Positions 49,618-57,728 of a DNA stretch of 64,000 nt are shown piece after piece; the first letter of the stretch is position 1, and the number at the start of each line of letters is the position of its first letter. This stretch comes from Pseudomonas sp. GCEP-101. Lineage in GTDB: Bacteria; Pseudomonadota; Gammaproteobacteria; Pseudomonadales; Pseudomonadaceae. The position numbers were made by a program, and so were the translations under genes. The notes under the pieces were generated by a model. The model had not been told where the DNA came from and made no database searches. It was given only the letters and a program-made list of their open reading frames with translations. Where the stretch lies: positions 2,418,001-2,482,000 of the forward strand of contig NZ_CP104011.1 of NCBI RefSeq assembly GCF_025133575.1, read 5' to 3'.

Positions 49618-50865
49618 ATGGCCACCGCTGTGTCGATGAACGAGGTCGCCGGCCCCACCCTCAAGCAGCGCCTGGCGCGCGCGGAGCGGATGAACCGTCT
49701 GAAGTCCCAGGCGCTGGTGCTGCCCCTGCTGGTCTTCCTCCTGCTGACCTTCCTCGTGCCCATCGCGGCATTGCTCTACAAGAGCGTGAACAACCCCGAG
49801 GTCGTCGGCGCGCTGCCGCTGACCGTCAATGCCATTTCCGACTGGGACGGCAAGTCGCTGCCCTCGGACGCGGTGTACAAGGCGCTGAGCGACGACCTGG
49901 TTGCCGCGCGCAAGAACCAGACCATCGGTGATCTCTCCAAGCGCCTGAACATGGAGCTGGCCGGCTACCGCAGCCTGCTCTCCAAGACCGCCCGCGCGCT
50001 GCCGTTCAAGGAGCAGCCGGCCTCGTACAAGGACGCGATGGAAGGCCTGGACGAGCGCTGGGGCGACCCGGCCTACTGGCAGGCGATCCGCCGCAACGCC
50101 AGCTCCGTCACCCCGTATTACCTGCTGGCGGCGCTCGATCACCGCATCGACGACCTGGGCGAGATCGCCCGCGCCACCCCCGACCAGGCGATCTACCTGG
50201 ACATCTTCGCCCGCACCTTCTGGATGGGCGCGGTGATCACCGTCATCTGCCTGCTGCTGGCCTACCCGCTGGCCTACCTGCTGGCCAACCTGCCGGCGCG
50301 CAAGTCCAACTTGCTGATGATCCTGGTGCTGCTGCCGTTCTGGACCTCGATCCTGGTGCGCGTCGCCGCGTGGATCGTGCTGCTGCAGTCGGGCGGCCTG
50401 ATCAACGGCGCGCTGCTGAAGATGGGCCTGATCGACCAGCCGCTGCAGCTGGTGTTCAACCGCACCGGCGTCTACATCTCCATGGTCCACATCATGCTGC
50501 CGTTCATGATCCTGCCGATCTACAGCGTGATGAAGGGTATTTCCCCCAGCTACATGCGCGCCGCGATCTCGCTGGGCTGCCACCCGTTCGCCAGCTTCTG
50601 GAAGGTCTACTTCCCGCAGACCGTCGCCGGTGTCGGCGCCGGCTGCCTGCTGGTGTTCATCCTGTCGATCGGCTACTACATCACCCCGGCGCTGCTGGGC
50701 AGCCCGAACGACCAGATGGTCAGCTACTTCGTCGCCTTCTACACCAACACCACCATCAACTGGGGCATGGCCACGGCCCTGGGCGGCCTGCTGCTGTTCG
50801 CCACCCTGGTGCTCTACGTGATCTACGGCTGGCTGGTGGGCGCGAGCCGCCTGCGCCTGGGCTGA
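49618..50865 (+). CDS. agtC: ABC transporter permease AgtC
   Basis: A 415-residue inner-membrane permease of the PotB type. The first helix (ALVLPLLVFLLLTFLVPIAAL) is followed by an unusually long soluble stretch of about 150 residues (50-200) before the five-helix transport core. The core contains the EAA-type loop RAAISLGCHPFASFWKVYFP that contacts the ATPase. It pairs with AgtD, whose gene starts 14 bases after its stop. The start MATAVSMNEVAG at 49618 is preferred over one 13 codons upstream. Confidence 0.92.
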   Translation: MATAVSMNEVAGPTLKQRLARAERMNRLKSQALVLPLLVFLLLTFLVPIAALLYKSVNNPEVVGALPLTVNAISDWDGKSLPSDAVYKALSDDLVAARKNQTIGDLSKRLNMELAGYRSLLSKTARALPFKEQPASYKDAMEGLDERWGDPAYWQAIRRNASSVTPYYLLAALDHRIDDLGEIARATPDQAIYLDIFARTFWMGAVITVICLLLAYPLAYLLANLPARKSNLLMILVLLPFWTSILVRVAAWIVLLQSGGLINGALLKMGLIDQPLQLVFNRTGVYISMVHIMLPFMILPIYSVMKGISPSYMRAAISLGCHPFASFWKVYFPQTVAGVGAGCLLVFILSIGYYITPALLGSPNDQMVSYFVAFYTNTTINWGMATALGGLLLFATLVLYVIYGWLVGASRLRLG

Positions 50866-50878
50866 TAAGGAGAACAAG

Positions 50879-51706
50879 ATGCTGAGCCCCTATATGTCCC
50901 CGGTCGAGCGCGTGTGGTTCTACACCCTGCGCATCCTCTGCGGCCTGATCCTGCTGTTCCTGGTGTTGCCGGTGCTGGTCATCGTGCCGCTGTCGTTCAA
51001 CTCCGGCACCTTCCTGGTCTACCCGCTGCAGGGCTTCTCCCTGCGCTGGTACGCCGACTTCTTCAACTCCGCCGAGTGGATGCGCGCACTGACCAACAGC
51101 ATCATCGTCGCCCCGGCGGCCACCGTGCTGGCCATGGTCTTCGGCACCCTGGCGTCCATCGGCCTGACCCGCGGCGATTTCCGCGGCAAGGCGCTGATCA
51201 TGAGCCTGGTGATTTCGCCGATGGTCGTACCGGTGGTGATCATCGGCGTGGCCAGCTACCTGTTCTTCGCCCCGCTGGGCCTGGGCAACAGCTACATCTC
51301 GCTGATCATCGTCCACGCGGTGCTGGGTGTGCCGTTCGTCATCATCACCGTGTCGGCGACCCTGCAGGGCTTCAACTACAACCTGGTGCGCGCCGCCGCC
51401 AGCCTGGGCGCGCCGCCGGTGCTGACCTTCTTCAAGGTCACCCTGCCGCTGATCGCTCCCGGGGTGATTTCCGGTGCGCTGTTCGCCTTCGCCACCTCCT
51501 TCGACGAAGTGGTGGTGACGCTGTTCCTCGCCGGCCCGGAGCAGGCCACCCTGCCGCGCCAGATGTTCAGCGGCATCCGCGAGAACCTCAGCCCGACCAT
51601 CGCCGCCGCGGCGACCCTGCTGATCGGCTTCTCCGTCCTGCTCCTGCTGACCCTCGAGTGGCTGCGCGGCCGCAGCGAGAAACTGCGCACCGCACCGACG
51701 TCCTGA
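50879..51706 (+). CDS. agtD: ABC transporter permease AgtD
   Basis: The 275-residue PotC-type permease has six hydrophobic helices, starting [20 protein letters not shown]. It has the ATPase-contacting loop [20 protein letters not shown] and the terminal helix [17 protein letters not shown]. It completes the transporter with AgtA, AgtB and AgtC. AAGGAG stands a few bases before its ATG. A strong terminator lies just behind the stop, ending the operon. Confidence 0.93.
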   Translation: MLSPYMSPVERVWFYTLRILCGLILLFLVLPVLVIVPLSFNSGTFLVYPLQGFSLRWYADFFNSAEWMRALTNSIIVAPAATVLAMVFGTLASIGLTRGDFRGKALIMSLVISPMVVPVVIIGVASYLFFAPLGLGNSYISLIIVHAVLGVPFVIITVSATLQGFNYNLVRAAASLGAPPVLTFFKVTLPLIAPGVISGALFAFATSFDEVVVTLFLAGPEQATLPRQMFSGIRENLSPTIAAAATLLIGFSVLLLLTLEWLRGRSEKLRTAPTS

Positions 51707-51717
51707 TTCACAGTGTT

Positions 51718-51778
51718 TCGCGGACGGCTCCGTCCCCGTGCTCACCCACGGGGGCGGGATCGATCCGCGATTTTTTTT
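51718..51778 (+). terminator. agt operon terminator
   Basis: The outer stem TCGCGGA (51718-51724) pairs with TCCGCGA (51764-51770), enclosing an inner CCCCGT/ACGGGG stem, and is followed by eight T. It closes the transporter operon before rpe. Confidence 0.85.
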
Positions 51779-51896
51779 GCCCGTTTTCCCACCCCAATCC
51801 TCCACGTTTCGCTTCGACTATCGGCCCGATCCCCTTCGAGCCGCTCGAGCGGCTACAATGCGCGCCATCCGTGATTTCCGCCCACAGAGGTGCGCC

Positions 51897-52571
51897 ATGC
51901 AACCCTACGCCATCGCTCCGTCGATCCTTTCCGCCGACTTCGCCCGCCTGGGCGAGGATGTGGACAAGGTGCTCGCTGCCGGTGCCGACATCGTCCACTT
52001 CGACGTGATGGACAACCACTACGTGCCCAACCTGACCATCGGCCCGATGGTCTGCACGGCGCTGCGCAAGTATGGCGTCACCGCGCCCATCGACGTGCAC
52101 CTGATGGTCTCCCCGGTGGACCGCATCATCGGCGACTTCATCGAAGCCGGCGCCACCTACATCACCTTCCACCCGGAAGCCTCGCAGCACATCGACCGCT
52201 CCCTGCAACTGATCAAGGACGGCGGCTGCAAGGCCGGCCTGGTGTTCAACCCGGCCACCTCGCTGGACGCGCTCAAGTACGTGATGGACAAGATCGACAT
52301 GGTCCTGCTGATGAGCGTGAACCCCGGCTTCGGCGGGCAGAAGTTCATCCCCGGCACCCTCGACAAGCTGCGCGAGGCCCGCGCGCTGATCGACGCCTCC
52401 GGCTGCGACATCCGCCTGGAGATCGACGGCGGGGTGAACGTGAAGAACATCCGCGAAATCGCCGAAGCGGGCGCCGACACCTTCGTCGCCGGCTCCGCCA
52501 TCTTCAACGCACCGGACTACTCCGAGGTCATCCGCGCCATGCACGCTGAGCTGGCGCAGGCGCGCACGTGA
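51897..52571 (+). CDS. rpe: Ribulose-phosphate 3-epimerase
   Basis: This 224-residue TIM-barrel enzyme interconverts ribulose-5-phosphate and xylulose-5-phosphate in the pentose phosphate pathway. [17 protein letters not shown] opens the protein. [18 protein letters not shown] carries metal-binding and catalytic residues, VHLMVSPVD another, and [14 protein letters not shown] the phosphate-binding loop; [11 protein letters not shown] holds the second catalytic Asp. The start at 51897 is chosen by the conserved N-terminus. Its stop overlaps the start of gph by one base. Confidence 0.97.
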   Translation: MQPYAIAPSILSADFARLGEDVDKVLAAGADIVHFDVMDNHYVPNLTIGPMVCTALRKYGVTAPIDVHLMVSPVDRIIGDFIEAGATYITFHPEASQHIDRSLQLIKDGGCKAGLVFNPATSLDALKYVMDKIDMVLLMSVNPGFGGQKFIPGTLDKLREARALIDASGCDIRLEIDGGVNVKNIREIAEAGADTFVAGSAIFNAPDYSEVIRAMHAELAQART

Positions 52572-53389
52572 TGAGTGCTGCACAGCTGCCGTTCGCCGGG
52601 CTGCCGCGTCTGGTGATGTTCGACCTGGACGGCACCCTGGTGGACTCGGTGCCCGACCTCGCTGCGGCGGTGGACAAGATGCTGCTGGCGCTCGGGCGCC
52701 AGCCGGCCGGCCTGGAGGCCGTGCGGCACTGGGTCGGCAACGGCGCGCGGGTGCTGGTGCGCCGCGCCCTGGCTGGCGACATCGAGCACGATGACGTCAG
52801 CGAGGAAGACACCGAGCGCGCCCTCGAACTGTTCATGGACTTCTACGCCGACAGCCACGCACTGACCGTGGTCTACCCCGGCGTCATCGAGACCCTGAAG
52901 TGGCTGAAGAAGCGCGGCGTGGAGCTGGCGCTGATCACCAACAAGCCCGAGCGCTTCGTCGGCCCGCTGCTGGACGAGATGAAGCTGGGCAAGTTCTTCC
53001 GCTGGATCATCGGCGGCGACACCCTGCCGCAGCAGAAGCCCGACCCGGCGGCGCTTCTGTTCGTGATGAAGATGGCCGGTGTGTCGGCGGAGCAGTCCCT
53101 GTTCGTCGGCGATTCGCGCAACGACATCCTTGCGGCCAAGGCCGCCGGCGTGCGCAGCGTGGGGCTGAGCTACGGCTACAACCATGGTCGCCCCATCGCC
53201 GAGGAAACCCCGACGCTGGTGCTCGACGACCTGCGCCATCTGCTGCCTTGCTTCGACTCGGGCAAAGCGATAGTGTTGCCCGACTCCGCCTCAACTCCCG
53301 CTCAGCGAGACAGCACCGTGGAAACGGCCCCCCACACACTCTGGATGAAAGTCATCAAGGCCCTGGCCCGCTGGCGCTGGCGCGCCTGA
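52571..53389 (+). CDS. gph: Phosphoglycolate phosphatase Gph
   Basis: The 272-residue HAD hydrolase removes phosphate from 2-phosphoglycolate formed during DNA repair. HAD motif I is MFDLDGTLVDSVPDLAAAVD, motif II lies in LALITNKPERFVGP, and motif III/IV in KPDPAALLFV and FVGDSRNDILAAKAAG. The last 14 residues, MKVIKALARWRWRA, are not part of the HAD fold and look like a trp leader peptide read in the same frame. The rpe-gph junction is TGATG, so translation is coupled. Confidence 0.95.
   Translation: MSAAQLPFAGLPRLVMFDLDGTLVDSVPDLAAAVDKMLLALGRQPAGLEAVRHWVGNGARVLVRRALAGDIEHDDVSEEDTERALELFMDFYADSHALTVVYPGVIETLKWLKKRGVELALITNKPERFVGPLLDEMKLGKFFRWIIGGDTLPQQKPDPAALLFVMKMAGVSAEQSLFVGDSRNDILAAKAAGVRSVGLSYGYNHGRPIAEETPTLVLDDLRHLLPCFDSGKAIVLPDSASTPAQRDSTVETAPHTLWMKVIKALARWRWRA
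53345..53389 (+). CDS. trpL: Candidate trpE leader peptide (in frame with gph end)
   Basis: This 14-codon unit, MKVIKALARWRWRA, has two Trp codons separated by one Arg and ends 116 bases before trpE. Attenuation of trpE through a Trp-rich leader is known in Pseudomonas putida. Here the leader shares frame and stop with gph, so the same codons are read both at the end of Gph and, if initiated at ATG 53345, on their own. The ribosome site before the ATG is weak. Confidence 0.6.
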   Translation: MKVIKALARWRWRA

Positions 53390-53443
53390 CATCCTTTGGC
53401 CGGTACGCCCGGCGTGTGTGCACCCAAGACCGTTCCCCCCTCA

Positions 53444-53488
53444 GAGCCTGTTAACTGCCGGCAGACCCGCACTGCGCGAAACAGGCTC
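53444..53488 (+). promoter_or_regulatory. Candidate trpE attenuator stem
   Basis: GAGCCTGTT (53444-53452) and AACAGGCTC (53480-53488) pair exactly, with an inner CTGCCGGCAG dyad, 17 bases before the trpE ATG. It follows the Trp-rich leader codons, as attenuator structures do. It lacks a proper T-run (CTCTT), so it might act by terminating weakly or by masking the trpE ribosome site. Confidence 0.4.
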
Positions 53489-53505
53489 CTCTTACGAGGC
53501 TGATC

Positions 53506-54999
53506 ATGACCCGCGAAGAATTCCAGCGCCTGGCCGCCCAGGGCTACAACCGCATCCCGCTGACCTGCGAAACCCTGGCCGACTTCGACACCCCGCTGTC
53601 GATCTACCTGAAGCTCGCCGACGGCCCCAACACCTACCTGCTCGAATCCGTGCAGGGCGGCGAGAAGTGGGGGCGTTACTCGATCATCGGCCTGCCCAGC
53701 CGCACCGTGCTGCGCGTTTACGGCCACCAGGCGAGCATCAAGGTCGACGGCGTCGAGACCGAGAGCTTCGAATGCGCCGACCCGCTGGCCTTCGTCGAGG
53801 CGTTCAAGGAGCGCTACCGCGTGCCGACCATCGCCGGTCTGCCTCGCTTCAACGGCGGCCTGGTCGGCTACTTCGGCTATGACTGCGTGCGCTACGTCGA
53901 GCAGCGCCTGGCGCAGTGCCCGAACCCCGACCCGCTGAACAACCCCGACATCCTGCTGATGGTCTCCGACGCGGTGGTCGTGTTCGACAACCTCGCCGGC
54001 AAGATGCACGCCATCGTCCTCGCCGACCCGGCGCAGGCCGACGCCTACGACCAGGGCCTGGCCCAGCTGGAAGCACTGCTGGAGCGCCTGCGCCAGCCGA
54101 TCACCCCGCGCCGCGGCCTGGACTTCAGCGCAGTCAATGCCCCGGAACCGCAGTTCCGCGCCAGCTTCACCCGCGAGGACTACGAGCGCGCCGTCGGCAC
54201 CATCAAGGAATACATCCTGGCCGGCGACTGCATGCAGGTGGTGCCATCGCAGCGCATGTCCATCGACTTCGCCGCCGCGCCCATCGACCTGTACCGCGCG
54301 CTGCGCTGCTTCAACCCGACGCCCTACATGTACTTCTTCAACTTCGGCGACTTCCACGTCGTCGGCAGTTCGCCGGAAGTGCTGGTGCGCGTCGAGGACG
54401 GCGAAGTCACCGTGCGCCCAATCGCCGGCACCCGCCCACGTGGCGCCACCGAGGAAGCCGACCGCGCGCTGGAAGACGACCTGCTGTCCGATGCCAAGGA
54501 AATCGCCGAGCACCTGATGCTCATCGACCTGGGCCGCAACGACGTCGGCCGCGTCTCGCAGACCGGCAGCGTGAAGGTCACCGAGCGGATGGTGATCGAG
54601 CGCTACTCCAACGTCATGCACATCGTCTCCAACGTGAACGGCCAGCTGAAGGACGGCATGAGCGCGATGGACGCCCTGCGCGCGATCCTGCCGGCCGGCA
54701 CCTTGTCCGGCGCGCCGAAGATCCGCGCGATGGAGATCATCGACGAGCTGGAGCCGGTCAAGCGTGGCGTCTACGGCGGCGCCGTGGGCTACCTCGCCTG
54801 GAACGGCAACATGGACACCGCCATCGCCATCCGCACCGCGGTGATCAAGAACGGCGAACTGCACGTGCAGGCCGGCGGCGGCATCGTCGCCGACTCGGTG
54901 CCGGCGGCGGAGTGGGAAGAAACCATCAACAAACGCCGCGCAATGTTCCGCGCCGTCGCGCTGGCCGAACACACGGCCAAGGTGCATGGCCGAGATTGA
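53506..54999 (+). CDS. trpE: Anthranilate synthase component I TrpE
   Basis: The 497-residue chorismate-using subunit, which pairs with TrpG (not in the window). The N-terminal feedback site contains [16 protein letters not shown], the usual LLES motif that binds tryptophan. The catalytic domain has [24 protein letters not shown] sequence, [28 protein letters not shown] and [20 protein letters not shown], and ends [15 protein letters not shown] ([19 protein letters not shown]). In P. aeruginosa the pyocin cluster sits between trpE and trpG; the tailocin genes downstream here repeat that layout. Confidence 0.97.
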   Translation: MTREEFQRLAAQGYNRIPLTCETLADFDTPLSIYLKLADGPNTYLLESVQGGEKWGRYSIIGLPSRTVLRVYGHQASIKVDGVETESFECADPLAFVEAFKERYRVPTIAGLPRFNGGLVGYFGYDCVRYVEQRLAQCPNPDPLNNPDILLMVSDAVVVFDNLAGKMHAIVLADPAQADAYDQGLAQLEALLERLRQPITPRRGLDFSAVNAPEPQFRASFTREDYERAVGTIKEYILAGDCMQVVPSQRMSIDFAAAPIDLYRALRCFNPTPYMYFFNFGDFHVVGSSPEVLVRVEDGEVTVRPIAGTRPRGATEEADRALEDDLLSDAKEIAEHLMLIDLGRNDVGRVSQTGSVKVTERMVIERYSNVMHIVSNVNGQLKDGMSAMDALRAILPAGTLSGAPKIRAMEIIDELEPVKRGVYGGAVGYLAWNGNMDTAIAIRTAVIKNGELHVQAGGGIVADSVPAAEWEETINKRRAMFRAVALAEHTAKVHGRD

Positions 55000-55015
55000 G
55001 TCTGTGACCCGATAG

Positions 55016-55043
55016 AAAAGCCCCGCTTCGGCGGGGCTTTTTT
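55016..55043 (+). terminator. trpE terminator
   Basis: AAAAGCCCCGC and GCGGGGCTTTT pair around TTCG, followed by further T. The fourteen bases between the trpE stop and the stem make it the clear end of trpE transcription, insulating it from the tailocin cluster. Confidence 0.92.
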
Positions 55044-55181
55044 ATGGGGGCTTTGCGTTGGCAGTGGGCTGAGTGGTATCCGCCGATGCCGGACGGCTCC
55101 CTCTCTGTTCAAAGCGGGGCGCGCAGCCGCGGCCGGGGGAGAGGGTGTTTGGCCTGACCCTGGCGTTCGGCTTGGCACCAT

Positions 55182-55299
55182 TCCCCCTCCCTAACCCTCC
55201 CCCTGAAGGGAGAGGGGACCGTTCGGAGCGGGATGAATCCATTACCTCAGCCGGCACAATCAGCCCCCTCTCCCTGTGGGAGAGGGTTGGGGTGAGGGG
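55182..55299. repeat. About 110-bp dispersed element, copy 2 (inverted)
   Basis: TCCCCCTCCCTAACCCTCC at the left and GGGAGAGGGTTGGGGTGAGG at the right are the element ends. The interior CCGTTCGGAGCGGGATGAA is the reverse complement of the interior of the copy at 25349-25461, with two mismatches. A degraded partial copy (GGGGGAGAGGGTGTTTGG) precedes it. With the REPIN at 55338 it fills the 400-base space between trpE and prtN. Confidence 0.75.
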
Positions 55300-55337
55300 A
55301 ACGCCCAGCGCAGGAGTATCAAAGGATACAGCCCTTG

Positions 55338-55415
55338 GTAGGAGCGAGCTTGCTCGCGAACTGAGTCTGCCGGCTCCTCCATCGCTGGGCGGGTTCGCGA
55401 GCAAGCTCGCTCCTA
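55338..55415. repeat. REPIN (paired REP) between trpE and prtN
   Basis: TAGGAGCGAGCTTGCTCGCG and its inverted mate enclose a spacer ending CGCTGGGCGG; the right half is identical to that of the REPIN at 23907-23987 apart from the final bases. Confidence 0.9.
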
Positions 55416-55443
55416 AAGCACATGACGTGTCGCGCACCGGGAC

Positions 55444-55770
55444 TCAACCGGCCTGCCGCGCCTCCACCACCTGCAGGTTCGCCTTGCGCCGGGCCAGCGC
55501 GGCGTCCGCCTGCTGCGAACGTTCCTCCACATAGGCCGCCAGGTGATCCACCGCGACGTACTGCATCGCCTTGTGGCTGTCATCCAGCGTGGTCACCGGC
55601 AGGGCAATGCGCCCGCAGGACAGCGCCTTGCTAAAGTTCTCCCGGTTCAGGTTGCGGAACCAGCGCTCGCGCACCTGCTCCAGCGGCACCAGCACATCCC
55701 CGAAAATCTGATAGACCAGGCTCACCGTCTCCGGGCGCGGGGCGGGGCGGACATCTACGGTCGACTGCAT
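55444..55770 (-). CDS. prtN: Pyocin transcriptional activator PrtN
   Basis: This 108-residue activator of pyocin/tailocin structural genes binds P-box sequences. The recognisable stretch [20 protein letters not shown], followed by [19 protein letters not shown] and [20 protein letters not shown], matches the PrtN family. The C-terminal helix ([18 protein letters not shown]) may dimerise. The start at 55770 fits the family; the open frame runs 16 codons further into the promoter. Its promoter is overlapped by a PrtR-operator-like motif, so it should be repressed until PrtR is cleaved after DNA damage. Confidence 0.93.
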   Translation of the reverse strand: MQSTVDVRPAPRPETVSLVYQIFGDVLVPLEQVRERWFRNLNRENFSKALSCGRIALPVTTLDDSHKAMQYVAVDHLAAYVEERSQQADAALARRKANLQVVEARQAG

Positions 55771-55807
55771 GGGACTCTCCTGTTCCGATGGTGGTGGCGA
55801 CAGGTGT

Positions 55808-55837
55808 AAATATAGCAAAGGTTGTATTTCGCTTCAA
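55808..55837 (-). promoter_or_regulatory. prtN promoter with embedded PrtR-operator-like motif
   Basis: On the minus strand TTGAAG (55837-55832) and TATATT (55814-55809) are separated by 17 bases, a good sigma-70 promoter. The motif AAATATAGCAAAGGTTGTA (55808-55826, plus strand) covers the -10 box and most of the spacer, and differs in two positions from the copy at 56715-56733. Confidence 0.7.
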
Positions 55838-55848
55838 TCGCTGCGCAA

Positions 55849-55871
55849 AGAAAACCCCGCCGAAGCGGGGT
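55849..55871 (-). terminator. prtR terminator
   Basis: On the minus strand ACCCCGC and GCGGGGT pair around TTCG, followed by TTTC. It ends the prtR message before the prtN promoter. Confidence 0.8.
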
Positions 55872-55891
55872 CGTACCTGTCCGAAACGGGG

Positions 55892-56662
55892 TCAGCGCAC
55901 CAGGGTCGGCGCCCGGCGATGACGCACCGTGGACCACCAGAACACCCAGCCGATCATGCGGATCTGCCCATTGTCGAACTGCTCCGGCGGGTACTCCTCG
56001 TCCGGGTATTCGTCGCGGTTGAAGCTGCGCAGGCGGATGCCGCCGCCCGGCAGGCGGTAGACGAATTTCACCCGCAGCATGCCCTCGTGTTCCAGGGCAT
56101 AGATCTCGCCGTCGGTGATGTGCGTGGTGGCGGTGTCGATGCCGATGGTGGAGCCATCCATGATCAGCGGCTCCATGCTGTTGCCGGTGAGCTGGGCGCA
56201 GATCGCCGCCGCCGGATCCACCCCCGCGGCGCGCAGGGTGGCGTAGGAGAAGCGCAGCTTGCGCCCCTCTATCTCGCGCACTGCGGTGCGTCCGGCGCCG
56301 GCCGCCAGCTCCACTTCCTTGTACAGGCGTAGTTCCACTTCGTCCTCGTCCAGCGGTGTGTCGCTATCCCATGGGTGCAACGGTTCCAGGCGCAGCGGGC
56401 TGCCATCGGCCGGGCGCGGCGCGGGTGCGTCGCTGCCCTGAGCCGGCGAGCCGTCGCCGGTGGCCAGCCAGGTCGGCGAGACCCCCAGCGCACTGGCGAT
56501 CTCGATCAGCTTGCGCGTGCTCTGCGCCTTCCCCGAGGTCAGCTTGTGGATGGTGTTCTGCGAAACCCCGGCGGCTTCGGCCAGGGTTTCCTGCTTGAGA
56601 TTACGCGAGGCCATCGCCTGTTTCAGGCGATCGGCCAGCGTCGATGAGGGCGTCTTGTCCAT
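55892..56662 (-). CDS. prtR: Pyocin repressor PrtR (CI/LexA-like, self-cleaving)
   Basis: This 256-residue repressor has an N-terminal helix-turn-helix (about 9-65, QETLAEAAGVSQNTIHKL) and a C-terminal S24 peptidase domain. Ser162 in GNSMEPLI and Lys199 in MLRVKFVY form the self-cleavage dyad; Ala121-Gly122 in VELAAGAG is the likely cut site. RecA-stimulated cleavage after DNA damage would release prtN. GGAGG precedes the ATG. Two operator-like motifs lie just upstream, so it probably controls itself and the divergent transcript to ptrB. Confidence 0.94.
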   Translation of the reverse strand: MDKTPSSTLADRLKQAMASRNLKQETLAEAAGVSQNTIHKLTSGKAQSTRKLIEIASALGVSPTWLATGDGSPAQGSDAPAPRPADGSPLRLEPLHPWDSDTPLDEDEVELRLYKEVELAAGAGRTAVREIEGRKLRFSYATLRAAGVDPAAAICAQLTGNSMEPLIMDGSTIGIDTATTHITDGEIYALEHEGMLRVKFVYRLPGGGIRLRSFNRDEYPDEEYPPEQFDNGQIRMIGWVFWWSTVRHRRAPTLVR

Positions 56663-56694
56663 GGCGGCACTCTACCTCCTGGGTTGTAGCGTGT

Positions 56695-56737
56695 AAATAG
56701 CTTTGGTGTTGACTAAATATAGCTATGGTTGTAATCA
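56695..56737. promoter_or_regulatory. Two PrtR-operator-like motifs and a plus-strand promoter
   Basis: Copy 1 (AAATAGCTTTGGTGTTG, 56695-56711) and copy 2 (AAATATAGCTATGGTTGTA, 56715-56733) lie upstream of prtR. Copy 2 fills the spacer between TTGACT (56709-56714) and TAATCA (56732-56737), a plus-strand promoter with exact 17-base spacing aimed at ptrB. Binding of PrtR at copy 2 would block it. Confidence 0.65.
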
Positions 56738-56757
56738 TAAAGGCCAGCAGCCCACCG

Positions 56758-56928
56758 GTGAGACGAAAACCGGGTCGGCTGAAGGGAGGCAGATGGCTTC
56801 CCCCTCACCGCGGCAAGGAGGTCGTGGGTTGCCTGCGCTGCAGGCTGGAGGACGCGGGCGGGCCAGGGAGGCGCCGCCCGTGTACCGGCAAGGGATGCCG
56901 TCGACGTGTCGGCATCCGCGACGAATAG
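56758..56928 (+). CDS. Possible small Arg/Cys-rich protein
   Basis: This 56-codon frame opens with GTG and contains VGCLRCRLEDAGG and RRRPCTGKGCRRRVGI, giving four Cys in C-x2-C and C-x4-C pairs with many Arg. Its third-position GC is higher than that of the competing frame, in which an ATG at 56793 has a better ribosome site (GGGAGG) and would give 48 residues. Which frame, if either, is translated cannot be settled here. No family is recognised. It would be the first gene of the ptrB transcript. Confidence 0.35.
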   Translation: MRRKPGRLKGGRWLPPHRGKEVVGCLRCRLEDAGGPGRRRPCTGKGCRRRVGIRDE

Positions 56929-56996
56929 ATCGCGACTGACCACCCGGCGGCCGAAGGTTCGGCGACCACGGCGGGCACGTCGCCAGGAGGACATTC

Positions 56997-57065
56997 ATGA
57001 ACCACCGACCCCATTGCACCCCGCAGCCCGAATACGCCGCCCCTGTGGAGGTGCGCCGTGGCTGA
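56997..57065 (+). CDS. 22-codon leader ORF coupled to ptrB
   Basis: ATG at 56997 follows AGGAGG at ideal spacing, the strongest ribosome site in this region, and opens MNHRPHCTPQPEYAAPVEVR, two more residues and a stop. The stop overlaps the GTG start of ptrB by eight bases. A translated leader that delivers ribosomes to ptrB is the likely role; a functional peptide is possible. Confidence 0.5.
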   Translation: MNHRPHCTPQPEYAAPVEVRRG

Positions 57066-57267
57066 TATCGCCGACTACGCCAATGACCTGATGCTGGAGC
57101 GCATCGAGGAGATGCTGCACAGCCGCCGTGCCTCGGCGGCCGTCAGCTCCGCCGAATACTGCGAGGACTGCGGCGACGACATTCCACTGGCGCGCCGCCT
57201 GGCCGCGCCGGGCTGCACCCGCTGCATCGATTGCCAGGCCCTGGATGAACTGGAGCGGCGGCACTGA
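57058..57267 (+). CDS. ptrB: PtrB, DksA/TraR-type zinc-finger protein
   Basis: The 69-residue protein carries a C4 zinc finger of the DksA/TraR kind: CEDCGDDIPLARRLAAPGC then TRCIDC, two CxxC pairs. In P. aeruginosa PtrB is induced under DNA damage through PrtR and represses type III secretion. GTG start at 57058 has GGAGGT before it and overlaps the 22-codon ORF. It is followed after a short gap by the next small gene with its own GGGGAGG. Confidence 0.9.
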   Translation: MADIADYANDLMLERIEEMLHSRRASAAVSSAEYCEDCGDDIPLARRLAAPGCTRCIDCQALDELERRH

Positions 57268-57286
57268 GCCGCAGGGGAGGAGCACC

Positions 57287-57646
57287 GTGATCAAACCCAT
57301 TGATGAAATGCTGAAGCTCTGGGCCGAAGAAATGCACAACCCCGGCAGCGCCGGCGGCGGCTATGCCGGCGGCAACCTGCTGGCCATGATGATCGCCAAC
57401 AGGGGCGAGATGATCCGTGGCACGCGGGGCAGCAAGGTGATCCTCGACCGCGTCGCCGAGCTGGACCTGATCATCAACCAACTGCCCGACGAGCAGAAGG
57501 ATGTGGTCATCGAGCACTACCTCAACCGCGACAGCGAGGCCTCGCAGAAGTACCGGCACTGCCGCTGCAGCCGCAACACCTTCTACCTGCGCCTGCATGT
57601 GGCGCACCAGAGCATCCAGTCGCGGTTGATGCGCCGCGCCGCCTGA
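57287..57646 (+). CDS. Small tailocin-associated protein (PA0613-like)
   Basis: This is a 119-residue protein of unproven function, starting with GTG at 57287 after GGGGAGG. IKPIDEMLKLWAEEMHNPGS and the C-terminal EHYLNRDSEASQKYRHCRCS followed by NTFYLRLHVAHQSIQS resemble small phage proteins of the Q-antiterminator or ArpU-like kind, with a helix-turn-helix-like end. P. aeruginosa has a counterpart between ptrB and the holin. A regulatory role in late transcription is only a guess. Confidence 0.75.
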   Translation: MIKPIDEMLKLWAEEMHNPGSAGGGYAGGNLLAMMIANRGEMIRGTRGSKVILDRVAELDLIINQLPDEQKDVVIEHYLNRDSEASQKYRHCRCSRNTFYLRLHVAHQSIQSRLMRRAA

Positions 57647-57664
57647 CCTTTCCTCGCTCTTTCC

Positions 57665-57689
57665 GAAGCCCGGCCTTGCGCCGGGCTTC
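57665..57689. terminator. Hairpin between the ptrB unit and the GNAT gene
   Basis: GAAGCCCGGC and GCCGGGCTTC pair exactly around CTTGC. There is little T after it on either strand. The stem core is the same as that of the terminator at 58365-58393 on the other side of the GNAT gene. Confidence 0.65.
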
Positions 57690-57728
57690 GTGCTGTTCAT
57701 GGAGTGCGTTGCGCTATGCTCGCGTCCC

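Noticed and set aside
47244..49763. 839-codon minus-strand frame across agtA and agtB
   Set aside because: It spans two well-defined transporter genes and their intergenic space in reverse, so it is a composition artefact.
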